Assembly: GCA_947623685.1 (NCBI GenBank)
Contig: CANQHF010000010.1
Span: 1 to 38,716, forward strand
Direction of reading: 5' to 3'
Length of the DNA stretch: 38,716 nucleotides
From: an uncultured Bacilli bacterium
Lineage (GTDB): Bacteria; Bacillota_I; Bacilli_A; RF39; UBA660
The notes below the pieces were generated by a model. The model was not told the origin of the DNA. It was given only the letters and a program-made list of their open reading frames with translations, and ran no database searches. Position 1 is the first letter of the stretch, and the number at the start of each line of letters is the position of its first letter. Shown in pieces: positions 17,172 through 24,105 of the stretch. The position numbers and the translations under genes are program-made.

Positions 17172-17601
17172 AATTATCTAACAACTCCTTTTGTAATTTA
17201 AACATTTTATCTTCATCTTCTTTATTCATATGGTCATATCCTAATAAGTGTAATAAACCATGAACCGCTAAAAAACACATTTCTCTTTTTATGCTATGAT
17301 TGTATTCTTTAGCTTGACTAAGTGCCGTTTCATAAGATATGTAAATATCTCCTAAAACTCTTATTTTTGGAATATCTATTTGCTTATTATCTTCTAATGC
17401 AAACGTTATTACGTCCGTTTTTCTATCTATTTTTCGATATTCTTTATTTATCTTATGAATGGTAGCATCATCAACTATTATTATATTAAACATAACGTTT
17501 TTAAGCAAAAGTTTTTTAACACAAAAACTAATGAATTTTTTTAATGTTTGCTCATCTTCTATTTCATAATTAGTTTCATTAAAAACTTCTATGTAATTCA
17601 T
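17149..17601 (-). CDS. ybeY: Endoribonuclease YbeY
   Basis: YbeY is a zinc-dependent RNase involved in 16S rRNA maturation and ribosome quality control. The zinc site HGLLHLLGYDH lies near residues 116-126, and the preceding block RKIDRKTDVITFAL is typical. The 150-residue length fits. I choose ATG at 17601, preceded by GGAGG at eight bases; the track's upstream TTG lies in that ribosome site. The start overlaps the stop of the VanZ-like gene as ATGA, suggesting translational coupling. phoH and pgpH, which normally precede ybeY, are absent. Confidence 0.96.
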   Translation of the reverse strand: MNYIEVFNETNYEIEDEQTLKKFISFCVKKLLLKNVMFNIIIVDDATIHKINKEYRKIDRKTDVITFALEDNKQIDIPKIRVLGDIYISYETALSQAKEYNHSIKREMCFLAVHGLLHLLGYDHMNKEDEDKMFKLQKELLDNYGIKKEG

Positions 17602-18215
17602 GCTAAAAACCTCCAAAAATTAAATCTAAACGCTAAATATATTATAATAAAAATAAGAGCTAAACACAACATATCCAAAAATATTTGCGTTCTCATAAAA
17701 CGTGGAAGCTTATCTACTATTTTATCACTAAATTTATATATATAAAATCCAATTACACCACCAATTACGTTTAATAAAACATCATCTATATCAGATGTTC
17801 TTCCTATTATATTTTGAGCAAACTCTATCGCACAAGATACTAAAAGGGTTAAAACAAACGTTATGTAAACCTTATTATTTTTAACGTAATGGGTAACAAA
17901 AACACCAAATGGAATAAATAAGATTATGTTCCCTAACACGTTTTTAATAAATAATTTTGAAGCAATGTTATACCTAAATATTTCCTTAAACAAGGTAAAA
18001 TTATTTGTTCCATAACTGCTATCTTGAAAAGTTACGATGTAATATAAAAGAAGTATGTATAAAATAAAACATAACATTGAAAGTTCTTTATACAAAACGA
18101 AATTTTCTTTATTACAAAATATGTACGCAATCCTAATTGATACGATTATTATGGTAAATATAAAAAGCATTGGCCATATATTATGTATTATGTCTAAAAA
18201 AATATTTGTAAACAT
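17598..18215 (-). CDS. VanZ-like family membrane protein
   Basis: A 205-residue protein with about six hydrophobic helices. NVLGNIILFIPFGVF (about 90-104), the SCAIEFAQNIIGRTSDIDDVLLNVIGG block (about 125-151) and GFYIYKF are the VanZ-like hallmarks. VanZ confers low-level teicoplanin resistance in Enterococcus, but most homologues have no known role and resistance should not be assumed. Here it occupies the place usually held by phoH between yqfD and ybeY. AGAAGGTG precedes ATG at 18215. The gene is translationally coupled to ybeY. Confidence 0.88.
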   Translation of the reverse strand: MFTNIFLDIIHNIWPMLFIFTIIIVSIRIAYIFCNKENFVLYKELSMLCFILYILLLYYIVTFQDSSYGTNNFTLFKEIFRYNIASKLFIKNVLGNIILFIPFGVFVTHYVKNNKVYITFVLTLLVSCAIEFAQNIIGRTSDIDDVLLNVIGGVIGFYIYKFSDKIVDKLPRFMRTQIFLDMLCLALIFIIIYLAFRFNFWRFLA

Positions 18216-18233
18216 ATTATCTGCACCTTCTAT

Positions 18234-19406
18234 TTATTGTTGTTCATTAATTATGTCGTTATTAAGTAAGTTTTCATCAACTGCTTTATAACTTGTTATG
18301 TTTTCACATACCTTAAAAAAAACATCTACTATTATTTTACTATCATTTGACCTAAAGTTCAAAGTTTTTTTGCTTATTATGTACTCATCTGCGTTTAATT
18401 TTTTAAGAATTTTTTCTTCCGCTAATAAAACGGCTTTTTTAGTTGCTTGATCTTTCGAGTATTTTTGTATGTTTACCTTTGTTTTCCTTTGTTTTTCTAA
18501 CCTAATATTAAATGGAAAGACTTTACTTTTAATTAACACTTTTTTCTTCTCTAAATAAGATTCAGCATAGTTTTTTCTTAACGAAAATTCTTTTTTTAAG
18601 AAACTTGCGATAATATTAGTCTTAACTTCATTTAAATATATTATTTCTTTATAATTAAGTGGGTATTCAACGTTTACTAAATACCAAGTTTCAGCATATA
18701 CTTTTCCATTTGCCCTTACTTGACCTTTTACCGTTTCATCTTTTATAATATCACCTGATATTATAACGTCACCTTCACTTACATAATCATTTTTCTTTTT
18801 TAAAATAACTCCAGATGATGATTCTATCTTAATTATTATTCCACTTTTTTTGGCAACTATGTGTCTTGGTTTAGTACTTTCTTTTTTCTTATTATATTTT
18901 CTTTGAGTTACTTTAACTATTAGTTTACTTCCCTTTCTTTGTATTTCTAACCATTCAATTACGTTTTTATTTTCATTTATTATTGTATCAATTATTTTTT
19001 TTCTTTTTATAAAGCTTGGAATAAATCTAAACTTATCAATATTATGCTTTTTAAGTTCCGATGTAACAAGGGTTCTTATTTTTTTATCATTATGAATAAC
19101 GTCTATATCAAATGAAATATTACTTAACAAAAGCAAAAAGATTATACCTATAAAAAAAGAAATAACTAACGTATAATTATTTTTAATAAAGTTAATGTAT
19201 TTAATTGGCCCATAAAAATTTAATATCTTAATTTCATATAAAGCGTTATTTGATAATTTTAAATAATCATCATATAAAATTTTAATAATAATTGTTTTAC
19301 GGTCTTTTTCAACATAATTACTATATGTTATTTTATTAAATACATATCTTTTAATAAATAACTTTGGGTTTTTACCAGTGATACTTATTTTAACAAAATT
19401 ATTCAT
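18234..19406 (-). CDS. yqfD: Sporulation protein YqfD
   Basis: YqfD is a mother-cell sporulation membrane protein related to stage IV protein YqfD of Bacillus (398 residues; 390 here). A single membrane helix lies near residues 87-105 (FFIGIIFLLLLSNISFDI). The extracytoplasmic part contains EWLEIQRKGSKLIVKVTQRK and KKSGIIIKIESSSGVILKKKNDYVSEGDVIISG, conserved in the family. I use ATG at 19406, with GAAGGT upstream; it overlaps the yqfC stop by eight bases (ATGAATAA). It is presumably expressed with yqfC from the candidate sigma-E promoter. Confidence 0.93.
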   Translation of the reverse strand: MNNFVKISITGKNPKLFIKRYVFNKITYSNYVEKDRKTIIIKILYDDYLKLSNNALYEIKILNFYGPIKYINFIKNNYTLVISFFIGIIFLLLLSNISFDIDVIHNDKKIRTLVTSELKKHNIDKFRFIPSFIKRKKIIDTIINENKNVIEWLEIQRKGSKLIVKVTQRKYNKKKESTKPRHIVAKKSGIIIKIESSSGVILKKKNDYVSEGDVIISGDIIKDETVKGQVRANGKVYAETWYLVNVEYPLNYKEIIYLNEVKTNIIASFLKKEFSLRKNYAESYLEKKKVLIKSKVFPFNIRLEKQRKTKVNIQKYSKDQATKKAVLLAEEKILKKLNADEYIISKKTLNFRSNDSKIIVDVFFKVCENITSYKAVDENLLNNDIINEQQ

Positions 19407-19650
19407 TGCTACCTTCAAATTCTATTTTAAAAATCTTACCTGAGATTATAACGTACTCTTTAAACATTGTTTCAATAACTAGGTTTTTTCCTATTATTTT
19501 TATTATCGCATCAGCGTTTTTTATTAAGATCATATTTGATGTAAAATTTTCTATAGCATCATAATAATATATTTTTACCTTTTTATCAATTACTTGTATT
19601 TCGAATTTATTGCACTGCGTATAAGTATCTATTACTTCTTTTAATTTCAT
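19399..19650 (-). CDS. yqfC: Sporulation protein YqfC
   Basis: An 83-residue protein with the short all-beta look of the YabP/YqfC family (IKNADAIIKIIGKNLVIETMFKEYVIISGKIFKIEFE). In Bacillus yqfC and yqfD form a sigma-E operon needed for sporulation, and the pair has the same order here, after rpsU. GGTGAT lies before ATG at 19650. The individual function is unknown even in Bacillus. Identity rests on family pattern plus gene order. Confidence 0.9.
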   Translation of the reverse strand: MKLKEVIDTYTQCNKFEIQVIDKKVKIYYYDAIENFTSNMILIKNADAIIKIIGKNLVIETMFKEYVIISGKIFKIEFEGSNE

Positions 19651-19664
19651 AGTATCACCAATAA

Positions 19665-19693
19665 ATTTTATGCAAAAAAAACTTACTATTTAC
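19665..19693 (-). promoter_or_regulatory. Candidate sigma-E promoter of yqfCD overlapping the rpsU terminator
   Basis: CATAAAAT (19665-19672) matches seven of eight bases of the sigma-E -10 CATACAAT. The -35 region (GTAAATA, 14 bases up) is poor and lies in the rpsU terminator stem. yqfCD is a sigma-E unit in Bacillus. Confidence 0.5.
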
Positions 19694-19704
19694 TAAATAG
19701 TAAG
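19674..19704 (-). terminator. rpsU terminator
   Basis: CTTACTATTTA and TAAATAGTAAG arms form a nearly perfect palindrome, followed on the minus strand by eight T. Confidence 0.88.
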
Positions 19705-19729
19705 CATTTATATATTGAGCAAAGAAAAA

Positions 19730-19930
19730 CTAGGAATCTTTCCTTTCGCGTTTAGCTGCCTTACGGCTGTTCTTAATAGCTTCTTTTTTTGCGTTTCTTC
19801 TTTGTACCCCTGGTTTGTCAAAAGCTTGTTTCTTTTTTACTTCCGAAGGGAGACCGCTTTTAGCTACTCTTTGTTTGAACTTTTTTAACGCGCCATCAAC
19901 GTTTCCATTTTTAACTTGAACAGTTATCAT
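19730..19930 (-). CDS. rpsU: 30S ribosomal protein S21
   Basis: S21 is a small basic ribosomal protein that sits near the mRNA-rRNA helix region. The 66-residue product has VKNGNVDGALKKFKQRVAKSG and ends in a run of Arg/Lys/Ala, standard for the family. The ribosome site is an unusually long purine stretch (GGAGAGGGGGGAAAG). It has its own sigma-A promoter and a terminator, so it is a monocistronic gene next to yqfC, as in Bacillus. Confidence 0.98.
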   Translation of the reverse strand: MITVQVKNGNVDGALKKFKQRVAKSGLPSEVKKKQAFDKPGVQRRNAKKEAIKNSRKAAKRERKDS

Positions 19931-19965
19931 TTTTCTTTCCCCCCTCTCCTTTTTTTCTAATAGTA

Positions 19966-19994
19966 ATTATAACACCTAAAATAAGTTATTACAA
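19966..19994 (-). promoter_or_regulatory. Sigma-A promoter of rpsU
   Basis: TTGTAA (19989-19994) and TATAAT (19966-19971) are exactly 17 bases apart. Confidence 0.85.
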
Positions 19995-20016
19995 TAATTT
20001 TTTAAGCTTTTATAAC

Positions 20017-20047
20017 AAAAAAAGACAGATTTTTTTAAAAATCCGCC
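20017..20047 (-). terminator. Terminator of the bacteriocin-like operon
   Basis: GGCGGATTTTT pairs with AAAAATCTGTC using two G-U pairs, followed on the minus strand by seven T. It starts just after the stop codon of the last small ORF. Confidence 0.8.
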
Positions 20048-20052
20048 TTTTT

Positions 20053-20202
20053 TTATAAATTCATTATTATTCTTATTAAACTACCAGCAATTCTACCTAG
20101 TTGCAAAATGAATTCTAAAACATAACATAAAATCGGTATTATAACTGGTGTTAATAAAATATAAATGACTATTTTAAATACTTTTTTTACTTTAGCGGAC
20201 AA
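20053..20202 (-). CDS. Small hydrophobic peptide, possible immunity protein or third peptide
   Basis: A 49-residue ORF not in the track. It starts at TTG with AGGTGG six bases upstream, and overlaps the end of the preceding peptide gene by 16 bases. The N-terminus SAKVKKVFK is basic, then residues 11-33 are strongly hydrophobic with two Pro, and the C-terminus reads LQLGRIAGSLIRIIMNL. That end resembles DIGRYLGSSIRRL in the neighbouring precursor. There is no double-glycine leader. An immunity role is suggested by position at the end of the cluster and by one membrane helix; a co-acting peptide is the alternative. Coding status rests on ribosome site and sequence similarity. Confidence 0.6.
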   Translation of the reverse strand: MSAKVKKVFKIVIYILLTPVIIPILCYVLEFILQLGRIAGSLIRIIMNL

Positions 20203-20354
20203 GCGTTACCACCTATTAACCTTCTTATACTACTACCTAAATATCTTCCAATATCCATAAAGGCATTAAAACCTTTAACAAGAGAGTTTATAAGGGAACT
20301 ACTAATACTTGCACCGCCGGTAATCTGCTTTAATTCGGTTGTTTTTAATTTCAT
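20187..20354 (-). CDS. Double-glycine bacteriocin-like precursor peptide B
   Basis: A 55-residue ORF not in the track. The leader MKLKTTELKQITGG fits the double-glycine consensus (L..x.EL..I.GG), with predicted cleavage after GG. The mature part of 41 residues starts ASISSS, is amphipathic and cationic (about +4), contains DIGRYLGSSIRRLIGG and one Cys in GGNACPLK. AAAGGAG precedes the ATG. It lies 15 bases after peptide A and downstream of the C39 exporter, the expected processing partner. Antimicrobial or signalling activity is inferred from leader and context. Confidence 0.85.
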   Translation of the reverse strand: MKLKTTELKQITGGASISSSLINSLVKGFNAFMDIGRYLGSSIRRLIGGNACPLK

Positions 20355-20369
20355 TATTACACTCCTTTC

Positions 20370-20510
20370 TTATCGACATTTAAATGGCCTTGCTATGCCG
20401 TCAAATATTCCTACCAAAAAAGTAATTCCTGCAATTATACCGGCAATAGCCCAACCACTTAATGATCCTGCTTTAATTTGTTTTAATTCATTTTGCTTTA
20501 ACTTCTTCAT
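20370..20510 (-). CDS. Double-glycine-type bacteriocin-like precursor peptide A
   Basis: A 46-residue ORF not in the track. The leader MKKLKQNELKQIKAG fits the consensus with an Ala-Gly instead of Gly-Gly cleavage site. The 31-residue mature part is very hydrophobic, with small-residue spacing (GWAIAGIIAGITFLVG) as in GxxxG helix pairs of two-peptide bacteriocins, and ends IARPFKCR with a single Cys. AAAGGAGG precedes the ATG at good distance, and the gene overlaps the exporter's 3' end by 23 bases. Peptides A and B, each with one Cys near the C-terminus, may act together; that is inference. Confidence 0.85.
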   Translation of the reverse strand: MKKLKQNELKQIKAGSLSGWAIAGIIAGITFLVGIFDGIARPFKCR

Positions 20511-22524
20511 TTTTCCTCCTTTTATTTTCTTTATTATCAGAAAAGTTTATTACTTTATCAAATAAATCTTTATTTGATAATCGGTGTGAAACTAAAATAA
20601 TGGTTTTATCTTTATAATCATCCTTTATAGCTTTTAATATTTTTCTTTCTAAACAAATATCCATTTGTGAAGTTGTTTCATCAAAAATAATTACGTTACC
20701 ACCATTATTTAACGTTTGAGCAACAACAATTACTGATTTTTCTCCACCAGATAAATTAGAATCAGTATTATCAATTACCGTATCGTAAGTTAGCTTTTTG
20801 TCATTTAAAAAGCTATCTAACGTTTTTTTAAAATTATTTCTTAACTTTATTTTAGAACCCATTAAAATATTTTCTTTAATGGTATCATTAAAAAGTTTTA
20901 TTTTCTGATCAACATAAGTAATACTTTTTCTTATTTGTCCTTTTGAATAAGTGTTTATACATTTATCGTTTATAAAAATATTTTTACCATTATTTTTAAT
21001 TTGCATTGTTAACATCTTAAATAAACTTGATTTACCAGAGCCAGTTGGACCATTTATCATTATAAAATCTCCCTTTTTAATATCAAAGTTTATGTTTTTA
21101 AAAATAGTTTTTTTATCTTTTTTGTAAAACGTATCTTTAAATGAAATACTATTAACATTAATTGCAAGCCCATCATTATCAATTTGTTTTTGTTTATATA
21201 TTTCATTTATTCTTACATAAGCCCCATTAAAATCAGCGTACATACTAGTTAAATTACATATCATAATAACTGATTCATAGATGGTAGTTTGTAAATACGT
21301 TATGAATAAAACTTGATGATTATTATCATTAATAAGTAATATAAATGACATAACAAGTCCAACAAAAATAAACATATTTAAAAACAAATTCTTATTTTGA
21401 TATACGGTACTTAAATCATTATAAGATTTAATAGCTTTCTTATACGAATTAATTATCCTATTTTCAAAATATTTTTCTTTGCATAAGTTTTTAATACTTG
21501 TTATTGAATTTATTGCATTAGATATATTTACGTTTAAATTTTCGTTTTTCATTTGCAAATCATAATTTTTAAAAGAGTTTTTTTTATAAAATGAGCTAGT
21601 ATAAAAAAGGAAAAAAATAATTACAAACAAATTTAACATAAAGATATATTTATTAATAAAGAGCATAAATATCAATGATATAAATATAATTATTATGTTT
21701 ACAAATAAAATCTCAATTACAACGTAAATCATCTCTTTAATATAAGATAAATCGTTTATTTTAGACATTAATTCTCCAGATGATGCTTTCTGATAAAAAT
21801 CATGAGGAAGGTTGATAATCTTTTTTAAAGTTGGGATTGTAATTGCCCGATCAATTAATATGTGGTATTTTAATAACATTCTTTCTTTTACGTAGTTAAT
21901 TAATTCTTTTAATACTCCAATAAGAAGTAAAATGATTAAAATATTAACTATTTTATTAGTGTTAAAGTTTTCAACCGTATATGATAATGCGTATGAATAA
22001 ACAATATTTATGAAAGCTAAAAATAATATTATACAAGTTATTAGCAATATAAATTTTTTATTAAATACTTCTTTTTTTATAAATAAATCATTATTTTTTT
22101 TAAACATAATGGTAATACCAGTATATATTTTATTAAAATCTTTTTTACTAACTAATATTAATCCTTTAGCAGGATCCATTATGCTTATTTTATTATCTAG
22201 TATTTTAAGTACAACCACAAAATGCTGAATATTATTATTTATCGTTAATGCAATAAAGGGAAAAGACATATTTTTATTTAAAGTACAATTTTTATATCCA
22301 GCTGCGTTTAAGTTATATAATTTTGCTACCCTTATTATCTCATAGGCACTTACCCCCGTTTCCTTTAATTTTATTTTTGATTTAACACTATCATACGATG
22401 CTTTTATACCAAAACTTTTTAAAATAGACGTTAAACAAGCAATACCACAGTCATTAACTAGTCTTTGTCTTACAACACATTTAGCATTTATAATTATCAC
22501 CTCCTCATACTTATAATTAGACAT
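20488..22524 (-). CDS. Peptidase C39-containing ABC exporter for double-glycine peptides
   Basis: A 678-residue exporter that should cut the leader and secrete the mature peptide. The N-terminal C39 domain has QRLVNDCGIACL (catalytic C26), NIQHFVVVLK (H101) and SIMDPAKG (D117). About six membrane helices follow (155-430), then an ATPase with Walker A GPTGSGKSS, signature LSGGEK and Walker B VIIFDETTSQMD, where the usual Ala or Pro before Thr is Thr. The two precursor genes follow at once. ATG at 22524 has GGGGAG 11 bases upstream; a far better AGGAGGTGAT occurs nine codons in but is followed in frame only by ATT/ATA. No separate accessory protein or regulator is seen. Function is sure at family level. 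Confidence 0.95.
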   Translation of the reverse strand: MSNYKYEEVIIINAKCVVRQRLVNDCGIACLTSILKSFGIKASYDSVKSKIKLKETGVSAYEIIRVAKLYNLNAAGYKNCTLNKNMSFPFIALTINNNIQHFVVVLKILDNKISIMDPAKGLILVSKKDFNKIYTGITIMFKKNNDLFIKKEVFNKKFILLITCIILFLAFINIVYSYALSYTVENFNTNKIVNILIILLLIGVLKELINYVKERMLLKYHILIDRAITIPTLKKIINLPHDFYQKASSGELMSKINDLSYIKEMIYVVIEILFVNIIIIFISLIFMLFINKYIFMLNLFVIIFFLFYTSSFYKKNSFKNYDLQMKNENLNVNISNAINSITSIKNLCKEKYFENRIINSYKKAIKSYNDLSTVYQNKNLFLNMFIFVGLVMSFILLINDNNHQVLFITYLQTTIYESVIMICNLTSMYADFNGAYVRINEIYKQKQIDNDGLAINVNSISFKDTFYKKDKKTIFKNINFDIKKGDFIMINGPTGSGKSSLFKMLTMQIKNNGKNIFINDKCINTYSKGQIRKSITYVDQKIKLFNDTIKENILMGSKIKLRNNFKKTLDSFLNDKKLTYDTVIDNTDSNLSGGEKSVIVVAQTLNNGGNVIIFDETTSQMDICLERKILKAIKDDYKDKTIILVSHRLSNKDLFDKVINFSDNKENKRRKNEEVKAK

Positions 22525-22603
22525 AACTTTTAAAACTCCCCTAAATTTTTGAAAAAAATTTTATTTTTTTTTAATTTTTTTGAAATTTTATAATTATAAA
22601 CAT
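22525..22603 (-). promoter_or_regulatory. AT-only upstream region of the exporter operon
   Basis: Between the tRNA terminators and the exporter start lie long A and T runs with TATAAT-like hexamers (near 22585-22595) but no convincing -35. It probably holds the operon promoter; no operator or regulator gene is visible. Confidence 0.35.
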
Positions 22604-22630
22604 AAAAAAAGCCAACTTAAAAGCTGGCTT
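22604..22630 (-). terminator. Second terminator downstream of tRNA-Arg
   Basis: GCCAGCTT and AAGTTGGC arms (one G-U pair) with a two-base loop are followed on the minus strand by seven T. Confidence 0.85.
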
Positions 22631-22651
22631 TTAAAAATTTAATAGCAAAAT

Positions 22652-22672
22652 AAAAACCCTTGCATAACAAGG
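22652..22672 (-). terminator. First terminator downstream of tRNA-Arg
   Basis: CCTTG and CAAGG arms with a five-base loop, then GTTTTT on the minus strand. Together with the next hairpin it isolates the tRNA from the exporter operon. Confidence 0.75.
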
Positions 22673-22685
22673 ATTTATATTTATA

Positions 22686-22762
<77 letters not shown>

Positions 22763-22794
22763 AATTGATTTGCTCTTTTTAGAACAAGTCAATT
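22763..22794 (-). promoter_or_regulatory. Hairpin directly upstream of tRNA-Arg
   Basis: AATTGACTTGTTCT and AGAGCAAATCAATT pair at 13 of 14 positions around a short A loop, and the hairpin ends right at the tRNA 5' end. It could be a processing signal or the remains of a promoter; no T-tract follows. Confidence 0.4.
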
Positions 22795-22812
22795 ATAACT
22801 CAAAATTATTAA

Positions 22813-23769
22813 TTATTCAATATTTTTTATAACACTTTTTGTAATTTCCTTGCCATCAACCGTAAAAATAACTTCCGATACGTCATAATTATCTCTAACC
22901 GATAATGATATTGAATAAATAACTTCTTCTAAAATGCTTTTTTGATCAGCATCATCAAATAAAAATTCATTAAAGTTTAAAGTTAATACGTTATCATTTA
23001 AATCATAATTTATTAACTTTGTATTATAATTTAAAAAACTCATTAAATTGGTCTCATAAATATGAGACGATGTTAACTCATCAATTATTATTTTAATTTT
23101 ATCCCTATTGTCATTATTAATTTTAGTTACTGGAACGTAATAATAGCCACTAGTATTTTTATTTACAAAATAAACCGTGGTTAAATTAGTATCTTTATAA
23201 CTGGTTACCTCAAAGCTTTTATTAACTCCTTTTTGCCTTGTCAATGGCATATTAATTGTCTTTGTACTTCCTGGGATTACTTCTAGCATTTTATTATCGA
23301 CTTTTATATATACGTATTTTATGTTATTAATACTAGTAAGATTATAAGTTAAAGCCTCGATTGCTTTTTGCCCGTTACTTTCATTTAATTCTAAAAAATC
23401 ACGAGAAAAATCAATGGTTATACTGTCATTTTCGATTTTTACATCATTTATTTTTGTATCAGATGGTATTATTGCCTTAAAACCATTAGGTAATTTTTGT
23501 TCATACTTACCATCTATAATTAATAATTCTGATAGTTTTTTTGCCATATCAACATCATTTGAGGCGCTTATGTTTACTTTTGTTCTAGCAACATAATTAT
23601 CTTTATCAATTAAAAAAATTTCTCTATAATTTGTATTTAAACTGGTCTTTTTTACGCTCTCTTCTTCTAAAGAATACTCCTTACTTGCTGGAAATAAAAG
23701 AATTAAAAGAAAAAGTAACAGCATTCCGGTAGTTCTAAAAATTCTGTTGTAAGCAAACTTTCTTAACAT
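22813..23769 (-). CDS. gerM: Germination/sporulation protein GerM
   Basis: GerM is an envelope protein needed for spore engulfment and germination, contributing to SpoIIQ-SpoIIIAH assembly in Bacillus. The 318-residue product has an N-terminal signal or anchor (residues 15-28) and two GerMN repeats: one about 40-170 (PSDTKINDVKIENDSITIDFSRDF, GQKAIEALTYNLTSINNIKYVYI) and one about 185-318 (NYDLNDNVLTLNFNEFLFDD, ILEEVIYSISLS). GGAGGATAATT precedes the ATG. A close match to a sigma-E promoter lies just upstream, as expected from Bacillus. It is slightly shorter than Bacillus GerM (366). Confidence 0.93.
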   Translation of the reverse strand: MLRKFAYNRIFRTTGMLLLFLLILLFPASKEYSLEEESVKKTSLNTNYREIFLIDKDNYVARTKVNISASNDVDMAKKLSELLIIDGKYEQKLPNGFKAIIPSDTKINDVKIENDSITIDFSRDFLELNESNGQKAIEALTYNLTSINNIKYVYIKVDNKMLEVIPGSTKTINMPLTRQKGVNKSFEVTSYKDTNLTTVYFVNKNTSGYYYVPVTKINNDNRDKIKIIIDELTSSHIYETNLMSFLNYNTKLINYDLNDNVLTLNFNEFLFDDADQKSILEEVIYSISLSVRDNYDVSEVIFTVDGKEITKSVIKNIE

Positions 23770-23786
23770 AATTATCCTCCAATATA

Positions 23787-23815
23787 ATGATATGAAAAAA
23801 ACCGCATTAATATGC
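23787..23815 (-). promoter_or_regulatory. Sigma-E promoter of gerM embedded in the gerE terminator
   Basis: GCATATT (23809-23815) fits every position of the sigma-E -35 consensus KMATATT, followed after 14 bases by CATATCAT (23787-23794), six of eight to CATACAAT. The -35 lies in the terminator hairpin and the spacer contains its seven-T tract. Confidence 0.7.
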
Positions 23816-23817
23816 GA
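23795..23817 (-). terminator. gerE terminator
   Basis: CGCAT and ATGCG arms around ATTA, followed on the minus strand by GTTTTTTT. The T-tract doubles as spacer of the gerM promoter. Confidence 0.75.
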
Positions 23818-23819
23818 TT

Positions 23820-24026
23820 TTATAACGTAATCTCTTTTAATTTTATAAGTTCAATTACCGCGCAGGCTCTTCCTTTTACTCCTAGTTTTTGCATTACGTT
23901 AGATATGTGATTACGTACTGTTTTTTCACTTATTCCTAATTTTTGCGCTATTTCTTTTGTTGTTTTATTAGTTATTAAGTAATCAAAGATTTCTTTTTCT
24001 CTTTTAGTAAGTATTGCCTTTCCCAT
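23820..24026 (-). CDS. gerE: Spore-coat transcription regulator GerE
   Basis: GerE is a small LuxR-type DNA-binding protein that controls late mother-cell (sigma-K) coat genes. The 68-residue product LTKREKEIFDYLITNKTTKEIAQKLGISEKTVRNHISNVMQKLGVKGRACAV... is almost collinear with Bacillus GerE (74 residues). It is a bare helix-turn-helix without a receiver domain. The gene lies directly upstream of gerM; the two are also near neighbours in Bacillus. Confidence 0.96.
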   Translation of the reverse strand: MGKAILTKREKEIFDYLITNKTTKEIAQKLGISEKTVRNHISNVMQKLGVKGRACAVIELIKLKEITL

Positions 24027-24075
24027 GATTTCCCCACTTTCTTATGATAAGAGGTATTTAATATTTTTTCTATAT

Positions 24076-24103
24076 TATTTTATGAGAAAGGTATAAAAAA
24101 GGT
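24076..24103 (-). promoter_or_regulatory. Candidate sigma-K promoter of gerE
   Basis: CATAAAATA (24076-24084) fits the sigma-K -10 consensus CATANNNTA, and an AC dinucleotide (complement of 24102-24103) lies 17 bases upstream. gerE is a sigma-K gene in Bacillus. Confidence 0.5.
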
Positions 24104-24105
24104 AC

